Part shown: piece after piece, positions 50,701 through 59,700 of the stretch
How positions within the stretch are numbered: the first letter of the stretch is position 1
Layout of the letters: each line of letters starts with the position of its first letter
DNA from: Siphonodentalium dalli
Lineage: Eukaryota > Mollusca > Scaphopoda > Gadilida > Siphonodentaliidae
NCBI GenBank assembly: GCA_032622095.1
Contig: CP136064.1
Span: 279,871,352-279,935,351 of the forward strand
DNA length: 64,000 nucleotides
Direction: 5' to 3'
Program-made: the position numbers and the translations under genes
The notes under the pieces: model-generated
Told to the model about the DNA's origin: nothing
The model's database searches: none
Seen by the model: only the letters and a program-made list of their open reading frames with translations

Positions 50701-53700
50701 TTACCCCCGAAGCCAAAGAAATAGTAAATTAGGAGCGTCTGATCGGATTGAGTACCTTTAACGCTTTCATGACTTTGTTGGTGCAGCATTAAAGATCATG
50801 TGCGAGTTCCAGTGCATTCTCTTATATATGCGATTCTCCCATAGGAAGCCTCGCATATATATAAGAGATTCCACTGGCTTGCAAGGTCAAGGTAAATATT
50901 GTTAGGCCAATGTATTTTCTTATATATGCAAGGCGTCCTATGGGAGACTCGCATATATAAGAGAATGCATTGGCACAGGGTTTTCGTAAAATTTCAGAAA
51001 GCTCCCGTCAAGAACCTCATGAAAGGGTTAAGCAACTTAATAATGCCGAGCCTGACTTAAGATGGAATATTTATCAATGAAATAGTCACAGACATGCATG
51101 TCTACACTATCATATGTTCCAACTTATATAAACATTGCTTTTTATGGATTCTTAGTTATAGGTAATATTGGCAATATTTTATTTAGATAAAATGGTCCCA
51201 GGACTTGTGTCATTTGTATAGACTGGGCTGTTTGCTAATCCCCCATGTCCTATCCTTGGGGATTGGTAATCACCAAATACACCCTCTGGGAACCTCATTC
51301 TGCTTAGGCCTCAACTGCTATGGGAGAGCAGATTGAAGTTCCTGAGGTGAAGTTGGTGATGTTCACCCATTAGTCACCTCGATTATGCGTTTTATTCTCT
51401 GCAAATTAGGGGGATATAGAAACTGAACAGAAGGGAAAAAGTAACTAAAACAATGTTAGTTTGAGACTAAATTCACCCTCTGGGGACCTCATTCTCCAAA
51501 TGACAGGCACACACTATTTGCAGTTACAGTAATGCTCTAAATAATCAACTCCTTAACCACAGTGGAATTATGGGTAATTTTTCAGGATTTTGTCGGAAAT
51601 ATGGCTTGTTGCCATTCATTGGAAAGCTCTCAGTGAGAGCTTTCCGATGAATGGCAACAAGCCATATTTCCGACTAAATCCTGAAAAGTTACCCATAATT
51701 CTGCTGTGGTTAAGGGGTCGATTACTTGGGGTATTACTATATATATAACTTTCAGACCCGCAGAGTGCTAAGAGTCAGAGATCTACAGCTACTCATGATG
51801 ATGTCGACAGAAATATGAATCACAGAATGAATAAAATAAAACCTAAAAAAATCCGGATAGATGGCTTCCGAGGAGGGGATGACATTGACTATGGACCTTA
51901 TGCTTGGCAAATCACATCGCCTATCAAGTAAGATATATATTAACAAAATCATATTGTCCAAAATAGATTGAGGTATACTATTAGCGGTATTTTAAGAATA
52001 TATTATATGTTATTAATTGGTTGTTTCCATATTGGCTGAGTTATGAGGATGAGGTCTGTCGTATTAGCCTGAGGCCCCAGGTCGAAGGCTAATACGACAG
52101 ACCGAGGCCTCATAACTCAGTCAATGTGGAAACAACCAATTAATAAGTATTTTATTAACTAGCAACATTGGCAATTGTTGTTTCACAGTATGAATATATT
52201 AACATAGACATATACCATTGTGTGCATTTATAAATTAACAATTATTCCAGGTATTTTTATTCCTGTGAACTTTGTTAAGAACATGCAGCAATTTGACAGT
52301 ACTGTCTGTTTCCACTGGGAATGATATTGATACGGATACATGTAGTTCATCTACGCATATTACTCCCAAAATCAGTGAAAGTCCATACCGTAGTACATCC
52401 GAAAGCAACTGTAATCTATCTTCTGTTGACCCAGTATTCTTTTCTGATCGAGCTAAATATGTATGACGTAATTTATGTTACCGTTGACTTATTGGCCGCC
52501 TTTTCACTTATTGGCCGACTTTTGTTACTTATGGTGCGGGCAGCATTCTACTTATTGCGGCCGATAACCTATAGCTAATTAATAAATATTGTTATGTCAT
52601 TATCAAAAGTGGTTATACCTTTACCCAACAAACCGGCCAAAACCGGCCAAATAAAGCTTCAACAGCCTAAAATATCTTTGGTCTGTCTCAATAGAACCAT
52701 ACAAATATGGATATCATTGGAACCGGCTCCTTGACCACATTGTGATAGTTACAGTTATGCCCTGTACCAATGCATTCTCTTATATATGCGAGTCGACCAT
52801 AGGTCGCCTCGCATATATAAGAGAATGCATTGGACTAAAAAAAATCTTTTTTTACCATTTTTTCTTACATTCTTTAACAATTTTATAATTTTTAATGTGT
52901 TAAGCCAATGCATTCTCTTATATATGCGAGGCGACCTATGGTCGACTCGCATATATAAGAGAATGCATTGGCACAGGGCCCTTCTGTTGGGTAAAGGGTT
53001 ATACCATGTTGCTAGTCCATTTCTATTATGAATGGATTCTCCTATGCAGTTATGAAAATATACAATGGAATAGTGGTCTATTATTCATTTGGAGGTGTGT
53101 TCAGGTAATAAAAGCAGACAACAGACAGAAAAACAGATAAAACAAGAGCAGAATAATTCATATTCATTGGTGGGAAATGTTCAGATAATATGTTCAACAA
53201 ATGTTGTTGAACATCATCTGAACATTTCCTAAGGGACCTGACTCATCAATGAGTATTTAGTTTAGAAATGTTTAATAAAAAGAAAATTTATGAGTAGAAA
53301 ATTGTATACCTGCAAATTTTGTATTTTAGGCCAAAAAAAAAAGTTTTTTGATTCTCGGGCATAGCCTCGTCTGGAAAAATGGCCCTTGTTGAACCATTTT
53401 ATTACAAATTTCAATTTGACCGAAGCTGTCAACTGATAACACGAAAATAGGAAACTAGAAAACATAAATTATTTGTTTCGAATATTATAGACATACAATG
53501 GTGTATGTGTTAGTATTCAAAAACAGACACTAGGCAAGATAACTACCAGGTATATTGTCACCACAAGCTGCCCAAACCCCAAGTATTGGCGATGTGTTTG
53601 CTGGTTTAATATAATAATATTTGAAGTTTTTATGGCTAGCATGTATAGTTACTATAGTATAGATGGATAAATATTAAAGTATATAGATAGATATAAATAG

Positions 53701-56700
53701 ATATATACTATAAAAGGTACATATTTCAAGTATATCAACAATAGTAATTTGAAATATACATTGTATATATATATCATTCTGTTAAATAATATAATAGGCT
53801 ATATGATGTAGGATAGTACAATGTCATATTTATGTCATTCTTTATTTAGATTTGATGTATGGGTAGTACAATGTGATAATTGGTCATTCTTTATAGTGGA
53901 ATACATTAGTTTATACAAAACAATGTTCTCCTTACATTTTCTTAACCTGGGAAGGTATAATAACCCATGCTAACTATGGGCATTATCCCCATAACAAAAA
54001 TAAAAATAAAACCCTCACTCCCTCATCGATTCTCAAAAAAAATTGCCCAAGAATCAAAAAACTTTTTTTGTTTGGCCTTAAAGATGCATTATAAAATTAT
54101 CTTCCTAAACACATCTTTCCGGAGTATAAAATAATAGATATGAGTCGAAGATAACTGTCCGGTAATGCTACTATCAATTAATTTTGATTTTATATCAACA
54201 TTTACTTATAAAATGATATAATCAATTGGGACATTTTTTCATTACTATTTTTTAGGAGTTCTCTGCTGTTGATCATTCCATTCCATTTTGAAAACTCATT
54301 ATTCACGGAATATTATTCTGAACATTTGGGCATGGAACTAATGAACCAGCTTTCAATGCAGGCTACATAATTATTGCGTGTTTGAACTGTAAATTTAGGA
54401 ATTTGTTTATTTATTTTATTGCGGTCAAGTACCTTGAAACCTTGGTGATATGTGCACTGTACAAGAAATATGTGATATGATAAGATATATATGTGATATG
54501 ATAAGATATGATAAGATATGATAAGATATGATAAGATATGATAAGATATATATGTGATATGATAAGATGTGATAAGATATGATAAGATATGATAAGATAT
54601 GATAAGATGTGATAAGATGTGATAAGATAAGATATGATAAGATATATATGTGATAAGATGTGATAAGATATGATAAGATAAGATAAGATATGATAAGATG
54701 TGATAAGATGTGATAAGATATGATAAGATATGATAAGATATGATATGATAAGATATGATAAGATATGATAAGATGTGATAAGATATGATAAGATATGATA
54801 AGATATGATAAGATATGATAAGATGTGATAAGATGTGATAAGATGTGATAAGATATGATAAGATATGATATGATAAGATATGATAAGATATGATATGATA
54901 AGATATGATAAGATATGATAAGATATATATGCAAGTGCTTATGTGGTGTGATTTTTGTTCTCAGATCGAATCTACAGAGGAAAATAGCAGCAAACCATCT
55001 AATTGAAGAGTTCTTTGATAGCGTTCACTCCATCCTGATTCTCGCTCTTATGGATAGGTAACAAGCTTTTACATTCTAAGATTGAAGAGTTCTTTGATAG
55101 CGTTCACTCCATCCTGATTCTCGCTGGGGCCATCTATTATACTCAACAGAATATATGCAACAAAATTTATGAATCGAGTCATTAACTCATTATCATTATA
55201 ATTACCATGGTGCAAATACATTCATTTGTTGCATATATTCTGTTGAGTATAAAAGGAGATGGTCCCATAAAGTACCCCTTTAACAAGTGCTATTGTCTCT
55301 TGCAGGGAATCATATGGCTGGGAGTTACTTGTTGAGGTGTACAAAGTGTTACATTCCACAGCTGGTCGACTCTTTCTTATAACAGAACAGAACAAAGCCA
55401 TCAGAGCTGTTATTACTGGACTATCTGGTGTAAGTAGAGAGTCTAAAAGAAGATTACGAAATCCTAATCTATCTATATAAAAGCCAAGTGTTTGTGTCTG
55501 TTTGTAACTCTGTCACGTTTTTGGTGCATTTAAAAATATGTGACCTTCATGTCCGATTGCCCCCAAATTTTGACCATGTCCTGGGCCACATCTTAGAATA
55601 TGACTCGCATAATTTCAGGCCAATCGGTTCAAGACGATCTGAGATATAATGCATTTGCCAAAGGTTGTCAAGGAGATATTTTCCCTGATATAATGAGTTT
55701 GTCCGAAGACGAATGTGGTTTCAGCGTCATTAGAAAATAACAAAGCCAAATTCTGGACAAACTCCGCGCACACTTTGATGGCTTTCTTTATAACATTTCT
55801 ACGATATTTTACTGTATGTCATGTTTGTCAACCCGTCATTTTTATTGGCAAACCCCTAGTACACTGATAAAACAAACCATATATCCTAACACACCAGAAT
55901 AAATTGACAAAATCCTGGCATCATGCTGGCTTTCCATGTTTAGCGGAAGCATCTTGAAAAATTTACAAACTTTCTGTTCCCATCTCCTGAAAAGTAGTCT
56001 GGCAGTACATTAACCCACTTGACTAAATACTCATCATTGACGAGTAGTTCCTTCTTAGGATATTTTCAGATAATAAGTTCATAAAAACTACCGTTTGTTG
56101 GATTTATTATCTGAAAATTTCCCACCAATTAATATTAATCATTCTGATCTTGTATTATCTGTTTTTCTGTCTTTCATCTGCTTTTATTACCTGAACACCC
56201 CTCTAAATGAATAATAGACCATTCAATGTATACTATTTTTACTAAGTGAGAGAACCGATTCAGTATAGAAGGGGTCAGGCAGAGATTCAGTATATTACTC
56301 TGATTTCATTTCCATGCAGCACAGGAGGTTTTGAATCAAGTATTATAACAACCACACACATGGCCGTGCTGTGGTTGTCTATAATTTAGGCGGAGGTGAA
56401 TGACATCATATAATTTGTTCCATATCGATCACTGATATTTTAAGATTGCGGGTGTCAATTTTGGAGAAAATATCACTTGTCTTCCAGTTAGCAACTGTTA
56501 TAAGATTGCTAAAGCATGGAATCGGCAATGAACTAACGAGATGAAAATAAAATTGGCTACTTCACAACTTCCAAAGAATTCCCATGTGATTTAGGCCTAC
56601 ATGTATTAGTTTAATTTAGACCAATTTTGTGGGTTAGCTTAATGAAAGCCAGCGAAGATGCCATGGTATGTTTCATGATGTCATTTACATCATTTTGGCT

Positions 56701-59700
56701 TTGCGGGCCAGAATCCAGATAAGATTGCACAATCTATGACAAGTCTTGTCATGTCGTCTCCACCGGGTCATTGCACGATGTTTCATATATTATTCTTAGC
56801 GTTATGTTTTGGATAAAAAGCAAATTCGAGGCACATCGTGTATGGTTGCTCCACTACGTGTCACGTGTAATTCATATTACATGGGTTAACTTTTCTTGAT
56901 TTTACAGGCTTGACATCTGAGATGATGATTATTATAACTGCTGGTAAAGGGGTGAATTTTACACTAATCTGAGATGATGATGATTATTACAAATGCTGGT
57001 AAAGGGGTGAATCCATGTCTCAAATTAATTCATTTGTTGCATATATTCTGATGAGTATAAAAGGAGATCCTACAAATGGCAGGATTTAGTGTACAGTACC
57101 CCTTTAGCACAAACCGTTAATTTATACAGTTGCTTGAGTTTTTGCACTGCAATTAACAAGTTACTCAGATTCATTTTCCATGCATTTCAAAGCCTTGAAA
57201 GTGTGTCTGTCATTTGTAGAATGAAGTTCCCATGCAGACGATGAATTTAGTGACGCTGTCCCATGTGGCAGAAGTATCTACAGTCTCAATTTAATATTGT
57301 TTTAGTTACATTTCCTCTTCTGTTCAGCTTCAATATTCCCTACTATGCAGAAGATAAAATGCATAATTGAGGTGACTAATGGGTGAACATCACCAACTTC
57401 AACTGTGGAACTTCAATCAGATCCTAGGTCTCCCCTGGTATTTGAAGCCTAAGCAGAATGAGGACCTTAGAGGATGAATTTGGTGATGCTAGCCCACCAT
57501 TTGGATAGCGTCACTAAATTCACCCTCTGGGGACCTCATTCTGCAAATGACAGACACACTATTTCAAGGCTTGTGCATTTCCTATCTTTTAGAGCGCCGA
57601 TCCTTCATTTGTACGGAATGAGATGATGCAGTACAGGGCTAATATAGCTGAACTCTTCAATAATGAATTGTAAGTGTCACATCAGGCCTCAAAATATGGT
57701 GCCAGACAATGCCAATGTAATCGATTATGGTTACAGTTACTTTGGTTTACATGATTACGATTACTGATTACATTTTTTCAAATATAATCTAAAATGATTA
57801 CAATTAAATTTGTAAAATGTTAACGATTACTTGTTTATTACATCTTATTGCAATATTTAGTTTCCAACAATTTTCATCCCATAGAAATAAAATAATGAAA
57901 TGTTATTGAATAAAAACAACACAATATAACATGTAAATAAGGAACCATTGAACAAATAAAACAAACAAGCAATGAAAACATTCAACACAACGATAGCCTT
58001 TAAACTCTGCCATTACATTTCACCATCATAAAGATTAATCAGACAGCCAGAGTAACGGTTCCTGGTTAGATCTGAATATTTTGTGCTGCTCTAAAACTAG
58101 CCCCTAAAACTGTCCCGCGGATGTGATAAGAAATTCTAAGTAAAATTTATATTAATTTATAGAAGCTTTTCCGGACAACTGTCCTCGATTCATATCTATT
58201 ATTTTATACCCCAGATTCCATATAAAACTTTCTGGGAAAGTTATAGACGATCTTTAATAATATAATTTTATAGATGGATACATTTTTGTCATGTATTCAT
58301 CAGTTATTTGTGAACAATTTAATTCAGCTATAATACATTTTTTCATACATCAACCAATGATTTGTGAAAATAGAGTAATAAGGACTCATACTACACAAAT
58401 GTTTTGTGAGTTATACATAGTAATGAGGATTGTTTGTCCATTACAGACAAGAGAGAAGTTTAGACATGATGTCAGCTGGTAACTATCTTGATGGATTGAT
58501 TGAGGACCTCCTCGATGTCGATGACAATAACTTCTCATCTCAATCTCATTTCGCAAAGGTTCGTCTATTGTGGATTTTCAAAAACCTTTGTTATCATTAT
58601 GTCCTCTTGAATTGTCAAAGCATTTTGAATACTTTTGTAGCTAGACCAAATAATTAAATACAGTCCTCTCTGGTACCTCTGACATGACCGGAGGAGAATC
58701 TGATCATTTTAATTTGTTCTGGAAAACCTACATATCGTCGGTGGGCTTCTACCTGCAATTTTGGTGCGAAACTTTTATTGCATATACGGAATCAACAGGT
58801 TCAATTACATAAATTCCTCAGATAACTTGTCAATATTTCAAGTATAAATGCCATTTTTCCATGTTTATCAGGGGAAATTGGTGTTCTAAAATGTCGTATC
58901 TGGGTTCCCAGTGAAATTTTTTATTAATTCTATAACATCGTAATTTTTATTTTCGAAAACAGTCCTGATAGGATAATTCTTGGAGTTTATGTTCAACTGA
59001 TTCATTACGAGGTTGAACATAGGCTCCAAGCTGTCAAATTCGCACCATGCTACCATCAATCCACCACAATAACGTATATGTTCTGCTGACAGTCCTGGTC
59101 ATTCTTAGAAATTTTACATTTATTCTGAAGAATGATGTCAGAAATGTAAAAATCTCATATCGCTCTTAGCATAATGTTGTTCAATGTAAATGATGTCATG
59201 AAAATAGAGGCAAGCGATAGACAATGAAATGGTTGTCCTGGTTTCCCTTATGTTGACAGCTCGAGATGTAAACATGGGATATGTTGCGCGGCTCTCCCAC
59301 CAATCAGCGTTGCGGTTTCTTACTGGAGGTGAAATATAGCTAAATTTGACAAAGAACAAATTGCATTATCTGGCAACCAACTGACCCTTATAAAATCACA
59401 CTGAAATCACCTGATTACCCAATAGGGCTGTCCGCCACCGTGGACTGATTAAGATTTTTCTTTGTATTGATAGATGAAGTTACTATTGAGGAAGATAAAC
59501 AGCATGTGTAAAACTATCCTCCTTCAGCTGGTGGAAGATACACTCCCAGAATCTCCTAAACTAAAGGTAAAACTCTTGTACAATGTGATTATATAGAGAG
59601 AGAGAGTAATCAATTGGTTCCCAGAATTACGTTAAATAATTCACAAGAGGTGAGATACGTCGGTAAAAAACGAGAGCGCACGCACGAGTATCTTACCTAA

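Noticed and set aside
54425-54934. 169-codon minus-strand open frame
   Set aside because: It is the translation of the GATAAGATAT microsatellite (repeated SYHIL); no gene-like composition.
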